A DNA stretch of 64,000 nucleotides from Gigantopelta aegis (Eukaryota; Mollusca; Gastropoda; Neomphalida; Peltospiridae), in the NCBI RefSeq assembly GCF_016097555.1, contig NC_054711.1:36188550-36252549 (forward strand), written 5' to 3'. Positions 12,401 through 22,155 of the stretch are shown piece after piece; within the stretch, counting starts at the first letter, position 1, and every line of letters starts with the position of its first letter. Made by a program: the position numbers and the translations under genes. Below the pieces are notes generated by a model. The model made no database searches, was not told the origin of the DNA, and worked only from the letters and a program-made list of their open reading frames with translations.

Positions 12401-15400
12401 ATAAAGAAAACCTTAATGTAGACAATTTACTGATGGCATTTTGTAACAAAACAATTATTGACCACATCTGGACAATAATACGGTTTATGGACCTATGAAA
12501 TCTGGACTTTTTGGCATGTTTAGAAGCAAATGAAAAAACCCCGAAATGACAAACCTAAACGATTGTAATTTAATGTGATTTGATTGGCTGAGAGCTTAAA
12601 ATTTGTCATGAGAAATAGGACTCCGACACAACTTATTCTTTAAAACTAAAGTCGTTCAAATTTAGGTGTTCTCACGGTACGAATTGATCACATGCGACAA
12701 GTCGATATGACTAATCGCATAATAAGAATGTCCCTATAACAGTACCGTCAAACTGCTGGTTCAACATACTAATCGATAATAATATGCCTTGTTTGTTTTG
12801 TTACAGTCGAAGAAGAAAAGCAAGACGACAACAGCTGCAGCAGACACATCGAGTGACACGAAGAAGCTAAAGGACCAGTTCAGACATGAGGTCAGTTTTA
12901 AAGTGCTGGACACTTTCCTTCTTTAACCTTCAGATTACTGGATTAATTTTTGACAAGTTCACAAGTGTATAATTTTTACTCACATATATTCACTTAAATG
13001 TTTTATGAATACATAAAATAAAGTTCATATTTGAATCAGTAAGTAGTATTTTCATGTATTTTTCTAATTCCTATGATATTTTAGATAATTTATTGTTGAT
13101 TAAAATCAGGCAAAAAATCTAAAAAGTTGCGTTTACTTACGGGCATTTGTGGCCAGCTGTCCACTATTTTATGTCCATTATTCCGTGGCTTTCTGACCAG
13201 AGTCTTTTTAAAAACTAATTACGATTCATATCCTAATATATGGTGATTTTCGTTGTTGGTAAAACCATCAAATTTATTATCAAATTAGCTGTCACAATCA
13301 GCTATTGATCCCTGAAAATGACAGCGATGTGCCGCCATTGTTGTCACGTGAAAATACTTGCCGAAAACCACTTTTTCAACTCAAAATTCCAAGGTATTTT
13401 CCTTTGAAGAATGTAAATCTAAAGACACAGGAAGCTGAGTTGTCTTTCGTTTCCTGTTAATAAATCGCTTCCGGTGAGAGTTGTGTGCAAAACGGCAGGA
13501 AATATGAATTGGGGAATGCACTGTATACAGTGACGTTGGGCGAGATATCTCGCCTGCAGTAGTCAGAAACTATGGAACTTTCAACAGTATGTGTCTTACA
13601 CATATAGTCACCGAGATAGGCTCATGTCGCATTTGGAAAGACCAGTGACTGTGAACTGCTTGTTGAGCAAACCATTCTAACAAACCTGAATATGTTTGTG
13701 ACTTGGATGGTCTCACAAAGTTTCTCAAAGTGAAATTTCTCTGCGAAGCGCCAAGTAAATTTTACAACACTAACTGCCCAACCGTCTTGTTGATTTTTAA
13801 TCTTTGTACATTTTGCTTCTCAAATTCATGCAAGCCAAGTTAAATGTATACCTTATTAAAAAGATATGCATGTGACAACACAGTATTCATTTAACACCAT
13901 GATATAGGTTCTGAGTTTGTATAAAAAGCTGTTTTTATTATGTTTGACCAACCAAAGACTCAATGATTCCAGTGTGTTCATACATACATTATGAGTGTAT
14001 ATGCTAAAGCTCACTTTTTACACCATTAACCAAACCATGCCAAACAGGCCCGTACACAGAAATTTATATGGGGGGTGCGTAATCGACGGCCCAAAGGGCC
14101 AGAATTGCTAAGGGGGCCGGGGGCATGTCCGCCCGAAATTGTTTTTAATCTAGAATGCGGGAGATGCATTTTCGTGAATTCTGGGAAGTAAATTTGTCAC
14201 ATCGTCAGACTATTTTTATTTTTTTTACACATCCACGGATGGACCTCAGCAGACTATGGGGGGGTGCGTACGCACCCCTCGCACCCCCCTGTGTACGGGC
14301 TGCCAATAAGCACAATATCGAAGCATAGTAACTTAATATTTTATGTTTTATAATCTGCATGCATTAATTTTATAACAGAGTATCCCTTTATTCATTTGTT
14401 GATTGATTGATTTGTTCGTTCGTTCGTTCGTTCGTTCGTTCGTTCGTTCGTTCGTTCGTTCGTTTATTCATTCATTCCTTGTTTCATTTAGCACAAGACA
14501 TTTAACAGCTGGTTATTGAACATTTTGTTGTACAGTTGTCTCTTCCTTTTCAGATGTCTGCCTTTGTTGTGACGTGTTTGAATCCATTCAGAAAACCCGA
14601 TTGTGTCAATGGAAGAATATGCAGTACAGACGATTTTAAACATCTTGCCAGAAAGGTAGTTTTGACACACTCGTATACACTATGTGATTCTAATTCAGTT
14701 CAACGGGCGAGACTTAGCCCAGTGGTAAAGCACTCGCTTGATGCGCGGTCGGTTTAGGATCGATCCCTGTCAGTGGACTCACTGGGCTGTTTCTCGCTCC
14801 AGCCAGTGCACCACGACTGGTACATCAAAGGCTGTGGTATGTGCTATCCTGTCTATGGGATGGTGCATATAAAAAATCCCTTGCTGCTAATCGAAAAGAG
14901 AAGCCCATGAAGTGACGACAGTGGGTTTCCTCCCTCAATATCTATGTGGTCCTTAACCATTTGTCCGACACTATATAACCGTAAATGAAATGTGTTGAGT
15001 GCGTCGTTCGCTATCTTGTTATTCACATGTCACATGTTCAGGTAATATATTGGCTGTAAATAGTCATTTCAAAATGCACTAAGCTGCTAGCAGATGTATG
15101 CCAGCAAAAATGTTTTGACTGGTCGAATGAAAGGTTATCAGGACTGCTCCCATGATTCACAAACCGATGCTTCGTTTAGAAGAGGACTGCCACTCCCCAG
15201 GAGGATACAGGAAAAGATTTATGCCAACAGCTTTCAACTTGTAAAAAATCTGATTTTAGTCATTGGAGTCTTTTAGGCTCAATTAACAATGGGGGAGGTG
15301 GGCAGGGATAATTCATTTTAAAGATACTTGTTTATTGTTGTACAGATAGAAACTTATATCAAAATTGTTAATTGTGAAAGTATAGGTAACATATACTGAC

Positions 15401-16026
15401 ACACAATGCATAATGGAGACATTTCAGAAACAAATATACAAGAAAAAAGTCATGATGTTGATGTGAGATAGATGGCAAAATTTACAAAGTCTGTTATAGC
15501 CTTACACGTGTGTAACTACATGCATTTTACAATGCTTAAACACTTGTCTAAAAAACAAAAAGACAGGCTTTGGAAATGCCCAGAATGTTTAAGCTGGAAG
15601 TGTTGGGATGATGGCTTCTTGAAATAAAGATGGCATGTTTAAGCTTGAATTTTTTTTTCTTTCTTTCTTTTTTTAGCGATGCTTTGCATGTTGGTGGTTT
15701 TATAGTATTTTCTAATATAAATGCTCTCTATCTACATAATAGAAAAAAAAATCTAGAACAAAACTGAACTACAAAAAGAAGAAAAATATTTATATATAAG
15801 CTTGAAATATTAGGATGATGGTTTTCTTCCAAGTGAGATGTCGTGTTTAACTTGTGTGTTTGTATTTCAGCTGACCCATCACGTGATGGCCAAGGAGCTG
15901 AAACACTGCCGACACGTGGAAGACCTCGAGGTTAACGAGAGTGTGAAGGGCAAGGCCAAAGACTATGTGAAGAAATACATGTCCAGGTTTACCGGCAAAT
16001 ACCAGAAAGATGACGACGATTTCTAA
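32..16026 (+). CDS. SETD2: SETD2 histone H3-K36 methyltransferase, C-terminal part (5' end outside window)
   Basis: Seven exons join in frame: 32-432, 4920-5195, 6330-6532, 11133-11208, 12807-12890, 14554-14655 and 15871-16026, giving about 431 residues and a stop at 16024-16026. All introns have GT/AG ends, and phases match at every junction: phase 0 except exons 3/4, where AA+G makes one Lys codon. Domain order is a DPN heptad tract, a Gln/Ala-rich linker, a proline stretch, a WW domain (LPPKWKSAKDKEGRTYYYH, then TQWEIPTW across the exon 3/4 junction), a Lys-rich linker and an SRI domain (ECHs such as CLNPFRKPDC, DFKHLARK, MAKELKHCRHVEDLE). WW plus C-terminal SRI is the known tail of SETD2/Set2. 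The SRI domain binds the phosphorylated C-terminal domain of RNA polymerase II, and the enzyme trimethylates H3K36 in transcribed chromatin. The catalytic SET domain must lie left of the window. The first exon begins with two bases of a split codon, so at least one upstream exon exists. Confidence 0.93.
433..1830 (+). other. SETD2 intron, largely without recognised features
   Basis: AT-rich intron. The recognisable pieces are: a SINE tail at about 1493-1557 ending in GTGTCGTTAAACAAAGCAAAC; a dispersed repeat at about 1130-1345 (inverted relative at 57115-57305, rich in TCCGACACCAAA); and a short repeat at 1730-1815 with a second copy at 50935-51050 (CTTAAGTTAGGGGAGCAAT). Confidence 0.6.
1831..2405 (+). 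repeat. Dispersed repeat E, copy 1 (~575 bp)
   Basis: Begins GGTAGTACTAAACCAAATAA and is more than 90% identical by eye to 3903-4476 in the same intron. A third, shorter copy is at about 32770-33018. Its last 70 bases are the left end of the MITE found whole at 4408-4650. No ORF of note, so it is a non-autonomous repeat of unknown class. Confidence 0.75.
2406..3902 (+). other. SETD2 intron, no recognised feature
   Basis: AT-rich sequence between the two copies of repeat E. I see no gene, no clear repeat and no conserved motif here. Confidence 0.5.
3903..4476 (+). repeat. Dispersed repeat E, copy 2
   Basis: Direct repeat of 1831-2405 about 2.07 kb downstream, with scattered single-base differences. 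Both copies lie in one intron in the same orientation, so they could mediate unequal exchange. Confidence 0.75.
4408..4650. mobile_element. MITE, terminal inverted repeats CAGTGTTTCTGCCAGA
   Basis: The left end CAGTGTTTCTGCCAGA is inverted at the right end as TCTGGCAGAAACTCTG. A fuller relative is at 21817-22155 and shares interior sequence such as TTTGTCAAAAGGTTAACTTA. Non-autonomous, with no coding capacity. Confidence 0.7.
4920..5195 (+). CDS. SETD2: SETD2 exon, Gln/Ala/Val-rich linker
   Basis: The exon has 92 codons, phase 0 at both ends, acceptor GTGTTCAG and donor CAG|GTAAGG. It carries a CAG-coded run of Gln followed by Ala/Val-rich sequence, with no known fold. A DPQTG motif echoes the DPN repeats of the previous exon. 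Confidence 0.88.
5196..5560 (+). repeat. Four tandem ~90-bp units that begin with the SETD2 splice donor
   Basis: Units start at about 5193, 5283, 5376 and 5469, each as CAGGTAAGGAATTGTG or a close variant, followed by CACCAAACGCTGACAGGAAC. The first unit begins at the exon's own donor. Later units read TTACAG|GTAAGG, ATCACAG|GTATGG and TTACAG|ATAAGG, so the donor is intact in unit 2, changed in unit 3 and lost in unit 4. Confidence 0.85.
5561..6329 (+). other. SETD2 intron remainder
   Basis: Contains a strongly decayed SINE body piece near 5570-5620 (CTCCACAACTGGTATATCAA). The remainder shows no recognised feature until the pyrimidine tract and acceptor at 6317-6329. Confidence 0.5.
6330..6532 (+). 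CDS. SETD2: SETD2 exon, proline stretch and first part of WW domain
   Basis: The acceptor TTTTTGCCTAG is followed by codons for VQQLHQLL, then a VPPPPSIPKLKLPP segment and the first WW tryptophan with the YYYH core. The donor is AA|GTTAGT (phase 2). The intron after it begins with tandem copies of this exon's own last bases. Confidence 0.92.
6514..7080 (+). repeat. 39-bp minisatellite derived from the end of the WW exon and its donor
   Basis: The motif ATTACCACAGTATAAC(C/A)AAG with TTAGTAAATAA recurs every 39 bp at 6514, 6553, 6592, 6631 and 6670, then as diverged units to about 7080. The first unit is the coding end of the exon (YYHSIT codons) plus the donor GTTAGT. Each later copy therefore carries a copied 5' splice site. 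Confidence 0.9.
7285..7427. mobile_element. Imperfect palindrome (hairpin MITE) inside the intronic array
   Basis: TTATTAGACTCG...GTACTGATTTTACGAA on the left is matched inverted by TTCATAAAATCAGTACAAC...TTTAATAATC on the right, around a CTCGCTCTCGCTCTGG loop. It separates the 39-bp and 77-bp arrays, so it probably landed in an older continuous array. A perfect CRE-like TGACGTCA lies just to its left, at about 7193. Confidence 0.65.
7433..9906 (+). repeat. 77-bp minisatellite, about 30 copies, in SETD2 intron
   Basis: The unit starts at ATTACCACAGTGTAACTAAG and recurs at 7513, 7590, 7667 and so on with period 77. Each unit holds two halves related to the 39-bp unit upstream: an ATTACCACAG half and an ATTAACATAG half with GAAGTTAGTAAATAAG. 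Some units carry an added ATCACAGTGTAACCATGATT block (for example near 8011, 8370, 8740, 9031, 9171 and 9848), which gives an irregular higher-order pattern. Confidence 0.9.
10050..10377 (+). mobile_element. tRNA-headed SINE, tail type 1, full length
   Basis: The head GGGGCGAGACGTAGCCCAG with box-A- and box-B-like parts is followed by a body (GCATATAAAAGATC class) and the tail GTCGTTAAATAAAACA plus (TTCC)n. TAAATTT at 10042-10048 is repeated at 10378-10384 as a 7-bp target-site duplication, which fixes both ends. The layout resembles molluscan V-SINEs such as RUDI, but identity to a named family was not tested. Confidence 0.9.
10385..11132 (+). other. SETD2 intron remainder before WW exon 2
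   Basis: AT-rich, no recognised feature other than the acceptor of the next exon. Confidence 0.5.
11133..11208 (+). CDS. SETD2: SETD2 exon, second half of WW domain
   Basis: The acceptor GTGGTTTCAG is followed by G that completes Lys, then VTQWEIPTWDQ, which supplies the second WW tryptophan and the binding-face Pro. The donor is AAA|GTAAGT. It is only 76 nt. Confidence 0.92.
11725..11975 (+). mobile_element. Repeat D, TIR element, copy 1
   Basis: Starts GTCCCCTACCGGTCCAACC and ends CTCGGTAGGGGAC, so the ends are inverted copies. The interior includes GAGTTATGGCCCTTGAACGT. Other pieces are at 25699-25766 and, inverted and split by another element, at 49742-50890. No coding capacity. Confidence 0.7.
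11999..12236 (+). mobile_element. SINE, tail type 1, 5'-truncated
   Basis: The body from TCCAGCCAGTGCACCATGAC to the (TTCC)n tail is present, but the tRNA-like head is missing and the element abuts repeat D. 5' truncation is usual for reverse-transcribed elements. Confidence 0.85.
12237..12723. mobile_element. 487-bp MITE with ~35-bp terminal inverted repeats
   Basis: The left end ATTATGCGATTAGTCGCACC...CGACTTGTCGCATG is inverted at the right as CATGCGACAAGTCGATATGA...GCATAAT. It inserted next to the SINE tail. Target duplication not resolved. Confidence 0.75.
12807..12890 (+). CDS. SETD2: SETD2 exon, Lys/Thr-rich linker leading into SRI
   Basis: The exon is 84 nt, phase 0 at both ends, acceptor TTTTGTTACAG and donor GAG|GTCAGT. 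It encodes SKKKSKTTTAAAD and the helix start KKLKDQFRHE of the SRI domain. Confidence 0.9.
12891..14044 (+). other. SETD2 intron, no recognised feature
   Basis: Unique-looking AT-rich sequence. I see no ORF or repeat match to other parts of the window. Confidence 0.5.
14045..14302. mobile_element. MITE with ends CAGGCCCGTACACAG
   Basis: CAGGCCCGTACACAG at the left is inverted at the right as CTGTGTACGGGCTG. Short G/C runs lie just inside both ends. The CAG...CTG termini are hAT-like, but no clean 8-bp duplication is visible. Confidence 0.65.
14414..14464. repeat. (TTCG)n microsatellite
   Basis: About twelve perfect TTCG units just upstream of the acceptor of the SRI core exon. Confidence 0.95.
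14554..14655 (+). CDS. SETD2: SETD2 exon, SRI domain core
   Basis: The exon has 34 codons, acceptor TTCCTTTTCAG and donor AAG|GTAGTT. It contains CLNPFRKPDC and DDFKHLARK, the most conserved part of the SRI domain. An internal ATG at its first codon is not the gene start. Confidence 0.93.
14704..15008 (+). mobile_element. tRNA-headed SINE, tail type 1
   Basis: A complete head (GGGCGAGACTTAGCCCAG) and body end at GTTGAGTGCGTCGTT without the usual (TTCC)n. It lies in the intron after the SRI core exon. Confidence 0.85.
15009..15870 (+). other. SETD2 last intron remainder
   Basis: No repeat or gene recognised apart from the acceptor of the last coding exon. Confidence 0.5.
15871..16026 (+). 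CDS. SETD2: SETD2 last coding exon, end of SRI domain
   Basis: The acceptor TTTGTATTTCAG precedes LTHHVMAKELKHC and VKKYMSRFTGKY, ending KDDDDF and a TAA stop. The acidic end directly after the SRI helix bundle matches the short tail of the family. Confidence 0.93.
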   Translation: MTHHVMAKELKHCRHVEDLEVNESVKGKAKDYVKKYMSRFTGKYQKDDDDF

Positions 16027-16303
16027 CACAACCTGTCCTTGAAGTGCTCTTTATTTATAATGTGATAGTCTTGAAACAGAGTGAAACATGACACGGAAGC
16101 AGTGTAAGACTCGAGATGAAGGCTGTTCGTGTAAAAGTGAAGACACTTGGTTGAAAGATAAATGCTGAAGGAGAAGACCTTTTTTCCAAAGTTGAAGGTC
16201 TTTTGTCCTGCGTTAAAGGCTGGCTGTTCAAAGGGGAGAACCATTTGTCAAAGTTGAAGACTGTCCAAAGTTGGAAATTGTTTTCCCGGTGCTGGTGCCT
16301 TAG

Positions 16304-16860
16304 TTCAGTAAATACAACAAAGTATAGCTCCACGAGATAGGACTAATGTATGGAGTCTGAGCAATGATTTGATATTCAGTAAATACAACAAAGTATAGTT
16401 CTACGAGATGGGACTAACGTAGAGAGTCTGAGCAATGATTTGACATTCAGTAAATACAACAAAGTATAGTTCTACGAGATGGGACTAATGTAGAGATGGG
16501 ACTAATGTAGAGAGTCTGAGCAATGATTTGACATTCATTAAATACAACAGTATAGTTCTACGAGATGGGACTAACGTAGAGAGTCTGAGCAATGATTTGA
16601 CATTCAGTAAATACAACAAAGTATAGTTCTACGAGATGGGACTAATGTAGAGATGGGACTAATGTAGAGAGTCTGAGCAATGATTTGACATTCAGTAAAT
16701 ACAACAAAGTATAGCTCCACAAGATGGGACTAACGTAGAGAGTCTCAGCAATAATTTGATGTTCAGTAAATACAACAAAGTATAGCTCCACGAGATGGGA
16801 CTAATGTAGAGATGGGACTAATGTAGAGAGTCTGAGCAATGATTTGACATTCAGTACATC
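16304..16860 (+). repeat. Minisatellite, alternating 71- and 89-bp units
   Basis: CAGTAAATACAACAAAG recurs at 16306, 16377, 16448, 16537, 16605, 16693, 16763 and 16852. The longer spacing arises from a duplicated 18-bp block (GGGACTAATGTAGAGAT), and long and short units tend to alternate. Confidence 0.9.
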
Positions 16861-17461
16861 TTGACGTGAAGTAATACCTACCCGCTAACAAATCAACAAT
16901 GAAGTTCACATAGGTTAACAAGGATGGGGTTACCATTGTATAGTGCAAAACTGACATTCTGCTGGAGGAACCATCCACTGAGTTGCTGGTTAATCATTGC
17001 CACACCGGTGTGTTCATTTGGCTGATTACCAAGGGTAAGAAACCTAATATGGCTGGATGGTTGACTTATTGTTGTGTTTAGTTCTCTAAATCATCGTTCC
17101 TTTGTTATAAAGACTTTTCAGATTGATTTTTAACAAGGGCTATAATCAGTTGTCCACTGGCTACAACATCTCAGTTTGACTGGAATCCAGGGATACCATT
17201 GCAGCAGTCCCAGAAATGAAAATGATGTCTTGCAAAAAAACTAGCATCCAGAGTCAGGCAGTTTCTGTCAGAAAATATTTTCATATCCTGATGATAATTA
17301 TAGTGCTTATTAACTACACATTTTTAAAAATTAATTATTCACTTAGCACATTGTCAAAAAAAACTAAACTTATGAAAAAAACAAAAAGGATTTTTTTTAA
17401 ATCTCCATCTTCATACTTGTAGAATTTGAGAGAAAACATAGCCTGGTTTAAGGTAATACAA

Positions 17462-17660
17462 ATTAAAAGATTTGTTTAATGACTCCACAAAAGCACATTG
17501 ACCTTTTAATCAATGTCTGCAGGATGTAAAACATTTGATAATATGGACATATCGTTTTAGAGGAAACCTATATTTGTTAATCAGCAGCAAAGGTTTCTTT
17601 TATATGCACATACTATGGTATTTAATATACCAGTCGTGGGGCACTGATTGTAACGAAAGT
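17462..17660 (-). mobile_element. Decayed SINE, tail type 2, minus strand
   Basis: The inverse tail (GCACATTGACCTTTTAATCA), GAGGAAACC and an inverse body piece ending CCAGTCGTGG are recognisable but strongly diverged, so this is an old copy. Confidence 0.65.
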
Positions 17661-18319
17661 AAAGTCTATCAGAGAATGGGTTCACGGAGGGACTCCGATT
17701 ATACAACCCAAACACCTCAGGCGAGTGCTCTACTACTAGAGCTATTCATGAATAAAACTCTACCAGTTGAGCTCTGTGAATTTTAGTGTTTTACCTAAGA
17801 CAAAAGAAATATGTGCGTTTTGATGATGCAGCGGGTTCAGGATGTGTTAAATATTTAGATCTCTCTCTCTTGAGATAACTTGTGATAGATTAATTTTGTT
17901 GAGCCATCAGTACACCGGGTGGTGTGTTCAGGGCCGTGGTACTAGAGCTGAGATCGCCGTAAGTTCATAACTACCTAAGATCACTTCGTGGAACAGGGAC
18001 CAGGTCTGTAAAATGGCAACCTTTATCTGGCAGCTCATTTCGTTCATGCATTCATTATTCATGTATGGTCTAACCGTCTGTGTGTCTGTCTGTCCGTCTG
18101 TCTGTTTTACCTCCAGTGTTTAGGGGTTTTTCTAGATTCAAGTGCTTGATTGAATTTGTAATTTGTATGTCTGTCCACCAGTCTGGAAACTAAATGTTAC
18201 TTGTAGCTTCAAGTGATATCTTGACGAATATTGACTGCTTGTTAATAGTGGGCTGAATTTGTTACGCCAGTCAAGTCATTGTTGAGCAGCCATCTCAGGA
18301 ACCACCAGATTATGTCCCT

Positions 18320-18429
18320 GGGCCCCATTCTACGAAGCGATCTTAGCCCTAAGATCACCTTAAGTGCAAAACAACCTTATGCACTTGAGGTGATCTTAGC
18401 ACTAAGATCGCTTTGTGGAACAGAGCCCT
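18320..18429. mobile_element. Palindromic MITE (~110 bp)
   Basis: GGGCCCCATTCTACGAAGCG...CTTAGCCCTAAGATCACCTTA is mirrored by AGGTGATCTTAGCACTAAG...GCTTTGTGGAACAGAGCCC. A decayed relative is near 17930-18002 (GATCACTTCGTGGAACAGGG). Confidence 0.75.
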
Positions 18430-19260
18430 GGTAACAATTATTAAGTGTTATCTATATGCACACAGAAAAGACAGTGCAGTTTTTCCAATGAGCAAAATAT
18501 AGGAGAATTGGGGATCACTCTTTACAAATGGTGCTAGGTAAGCAGTCCCATGAAGTTGGAAATAAAATTTAGATTTGTATTGCAAGGCGATTAGTTTGCC
18601 ACTTTCTTAAAACGTTTTCCAGGTGAGTATGCAAAGAGTGTGCAAAGACTGCCATGTGAACACAAAAAATCTTATCTGTGCAACCTTTGTAATTCAGAAA
18701 ATTGGCTATGGCAAAATCAAATGCTGTGGTAAAAGTAGTTTGGTTCAGCTAAAATACACTTTGTTTCAGCATTTGAGTTTTAAATAACTGTCCCTTCATT
18801 CAAGTTGCATTGGGTGAAAAAAAAAAACACACCATAAAGTGATTCCATTATACCTCAGCTTTTTACATGGTATTGCTGAATGATGACACAAATTGCTGCT
18901 GTGTGAACACCGATAAAAAGACTGTACCCTTGTATGAAAATAGAAATTGTGAATAGAGTTATCATTATCATTAAAGATTCACAATATTTATAGCCAATAG
19001 CAATTTGTTGTAGATCTTAAATAGTGAAAGATACATGGTGTTTCTTTCGTAAAATGTTAATTTCTGCAGGTTCTTCTTGTTGATTTGTTTTTCTAGTGTT
19101 TTTATCAGTCCAAAACAGGCTACCAGTGTTGTTTTTGTTTTTGTTTTCTATTGATGAGATGGGGTATTGTAGAATCTACTGATTTATAAAGATCCTCAGT
19201 GCCTGTCGTAAATTTGCCCATAATTGTATGTTAGTAAAGTGTGTCCCGTGATGTGATTAA

Positions 19261-19377
19261 TACCAGTTTCCACTATACAGGTGGTTTGAAGGAGAGCATA
19301 CCGGTTTCCACTATACAGGTGGTTTGAAGGAGAGCATACCGGTTTCCACTATACAGGTGGTTTGAAGGAGAGCATGT
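19261..19377 (+). repeat. Three tandem ~39-bp units
   Basis: CCGGTTTCCACTATACAGG followed by TGGTTTGAAGGAGAGCATA occurs three times almost without change. Confidence 0.9.
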
Positions 19378-19565
19378 ACCTTTAACTTGCAGCTTAACAT
19401 TATTATAGTGCTCTGAGACCAGTTACAATTAAACCTGCTTTACACACATTTCTTCGTTAGGCTGCCTTTCCATCAGTGCCGTTCTCTCTCCGCTGGCTAG
19501 TTGCTTGGTTGTTTACCCATGCAGCTGGCACATTTCCACTGAGGTATTCCCATGACAGGGTTCCT

Positions 19566-19802
19566 TCCCTATTTCTCGTTCCAGCCGTGGTATGTGCTAT
19601 CCTATCTGAGGGTTGGTGCATATAAAAGATCCCTTGCTACTAATGGAAAAATGTTGCAGGTTTCCGCTCTAAGACTATGTAGGAGGTTTCCTCTAAGACT
19701 GTATGTTGAAATTACCAATTGTTTGACATCCAATAGCTGATGATGAATAAATCCATGTGCTCTAGTAGTGTCATTAAAAAAAAAAATCATTTTAACTTTG
19801 GT
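19566..19802 (+). mobile_element. SINE, tail type 2, 5'-truncated
   Basis: The body GTGCATATAAAAGATCCCTT is followed by the second tail (TTTGACATCCAATAGCTGAT, then GTGTCATTAAA). The GAGGTTTCCTCTAAGACT part is duplicated internally. Confidence 0.8.
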
Positions 19803-20828
19803 TCGTTCCATGACATGATTTTTTAGGTTTCCCTTGCATATGTGGCCATACAGCTGGACAAACATCGATACATGATCCACTTTTAGTTTATTCCACAAGG
19901 CTAGCACCCATGTCAATGGCAAGACATCAGTGCAAATCAGCTTATTAAATGTTTACAGCCAGATGGCAGAGTTAACCGTATGGCTAAAACCGCTGTGCTA
20001 GCTCTGGCAGTCGCCAAATTCGCCAATTGTCAATTTTAAAAACCATTGGCATATTTTATTTTAATTTGGCGAAATAATTGCATGTAATAATTGATATTTT
20101 GTTAGTAAATAACTGTGTTTCAGCCATTTTTAAGTTCAATAGACAATTCGGCAAAATTTTCTGGTCACCTAGAACTAGCCCTGAACTGCACTAGTGGAAA
20201 GGCAGCCGTAAACAGATTCTTGCATGTTGCCATTAGATGGATTTCTGAATATTTTGGGATTAAATGTATGCAGTTTCGAGTTCATATTAAGTTTGTTTTT
20301 CTCATTATCTATGCTGAAGCACACTTCGGAAACATGAAATGATGTATGTCATATCCAAAGGTTCAGCAAATAGAAGTGTATCATTGCCATTGTGTAATAT
20401 ATTTTCGTCATTCCCATCAGATGAGTATTTACTTATGAGAAGACTTGAGAAGGTTCACTTTGATATATGAATCTATTATTTTTATCATTGAAATTACAAT
20501 GGAATTTCATCTTTTACCACTTAAAGCATTTTATCATTGTATAATTATGATTTATATTTTCTTCTTTTTTTTTTTTTAGAGTTTTATTGAAAAAACGCAC
20601 ACAACACTCAATAACAGAAGAATGTTTGGGTGTTTTGTTGCCAATTTTGTTGTTACAGTTGAAAAGTGTTTATTATTCATAGATTTATGTGTCCCTGTAT
20701 GGATATAAGGATTTTAATGAATCAGGTTGGTGTTTTGTGCAGATGGTGTGTACATATTGTTGTGTACAAATAACCTGCCTGAATGAATACATGAAGTAAA
20801 ATGTTTTAAAAGTAAACTTTTTGTACAA

Positions 20829-20834
20829 AATAAA
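20829..20834 (+). terminator. Candidate poly(A) signal AATAAA
   Basis: AATAAA is followed within 30 bases by a GT-rich stretch (TTTTGTTGTTTTG), the expected layout for an mRNA 3' end. It is the best-placed candidate for SETD2 on this strand. Confidence 0.5.
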
Positions 20835-21029
20835 ATTTTGTTGTTTTGTAATGTTTTGTTTTCGAGTTATTTATTAATGTTTATTTTGTTAATTGGATCC
20901 AATAAGTAAAGTGTTATGCACTACACAGGTTTAGTGCCATCCTTAAACTGTTATCGTCCTTGTTCCTTCATCAGATAAGCCTCATCTTCTTAAGAGCCTG
21001 CAGAGATTTCTTCTTCTCTGTGTGCCAGC

Positions 21030-21242
21030 AGTTGGGTCTAAGATTGATCCGCGTAGGTAGGACCATTGGGCTATTTCTAGTTGCAGACAGTGCACCACAA
21101 CTGGTATCTCAAAGGTGTCATATGTGTTATCCTGTCTGTGGGATGGTGCATATAAGAGATCCCTTGCTACTAATGGAAAAAGGTAGCAGGTTTCCTCTCC
21201 AAGACTGTCAGACTAACCAAATGTTTGACATCCAATACAGCT
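21030..21242 (+). mobile_element. SINE, tail type 2, decayed
   Basis: The remains of a box-B region (GATTGATCCGCGTAGGTAGG) are followed by the body and the tail up to GACATCCAATACAGCTA, where it is truncated. Confidence 0.75.
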
Positions 21243-21612
21243 AACACATTTTGTTGCACTTTTGGTTAAAGGCATAAAACTAGGAACATAAATACATTGA
21301 CCCATTTCAAACATTTTCAGATATAGACCCAAGTCAGCAGCACCAGGGAGGATCTACAAATGTGCCCCACCTCCTTTTTAGTGGGGTGCCTCACACAAAA
21401 ATGCAGCACTTTTAGTTAAAAGCATGAAACTTGGCACATATATTCCTTTTCTCTTTACAAACGTACATGTATGGATCAAAGATAACAGTTGGCCAGGGAG
21501 GAAATACAAATGCCACTCTACTTTCCGTGTAGGGATTAATTTTTTTATTAACTTGCAAGTACCTGCATTCAGATGGATGGTTCTCACTCAATGTTAATGC
21601 TACATTAATTAT

Positions 21613-21638
21613 CAGTGGCGGATCCAGAAAATCCATTT

Positions 21639-21669
<31 letters not shown>

Positions 21670-21803
21670 ACACGAGGCGAAATTCCAAGGGAACTTTGGG
21701 GGAGGTATGGAGGAGAATCGTAAAAAAAAATGAAAATTAATATATAATAAAATATCTGTCACACATTTTGGGGGGTGGGGGGGGGGGGGGGGGGCAGGTG
21801 CCT
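21613..21803 (+). mobile_element. hAT-like MITE, CAGTGGCGGATCCAG family, copy 1
   Basis: Starts CAGTGGCGGATCCAGAAAAT and shares interior (GGGAACTTT, TAATATATAATAAA) with the copy at 38240-38433. Two long poly-G runs interrupt it (about 21640-21664 and 21777-21794). The right end is unclear. Confidence 0.65.
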
Positions 21804-21816
21804 CTGATTATAGATG

Positions 21817-22155
21817 CAGTGTTTCTGCCAGACTTTTTTGGGGGGGATATGGTGCTATGGACTTGAATGTAATCACAGTCAACAGGAGGTAGGGGGGGCA
21901 ATCTAATTAAAATTAGTTCTACAGGTCTACCAGTAATTAACCAGTGGAGCTAATTTTAATTACATGGGGGGGGGGGGGGGGGGGGGGGCTTCGCCAGAAA
22001 GAAAATGGGTTAAGTTTATGATTAGGGTTAAGAAAATAATACAGTAATGATAAGAGTAATTAATTTTGTCAAAAGGTTAACTTAAAAAAAAAAAAAAATC
22101 AGCAAAAAATTTGGGTATGGCGCCCTACCCATTTTACCCTCTGGCAGAAACCCTG
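21817..22155. mobile_element. MITE, CAGTGTTTCTGCCAGA family, fuller copy
   Basis: The ends CAGTGTTTCTGCCAGA and TCTGGCAGAAACCCTG are inverted, and AGATG flanks both sides as a 5-bp duplication. A small palindrome (AATTAAAATTAG...CTAATTTTAATT, about 21902-21965) and a poly-G run are inserted inside. The same palindrome occurs at about 54612-54682. Confidence 0.75.

Larger units (their letters stand above)
16027..20850 (+). other. SETD2: Probable SETD2 3' UTR / downstream region
   Basis: No other coding sequence lies between the SETD2 stop and a convincing poly(A) signal at 20829. If that signal is used, the UTR is about 4.8 kb and holds a minisatellite, two SINE pieces and a palindromic MITE. 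An earlier unrecognised signal is possible. Stretches 16861-17461, 17770-18319 and 19803-20828 show nothing else. Confidence 0.45.
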
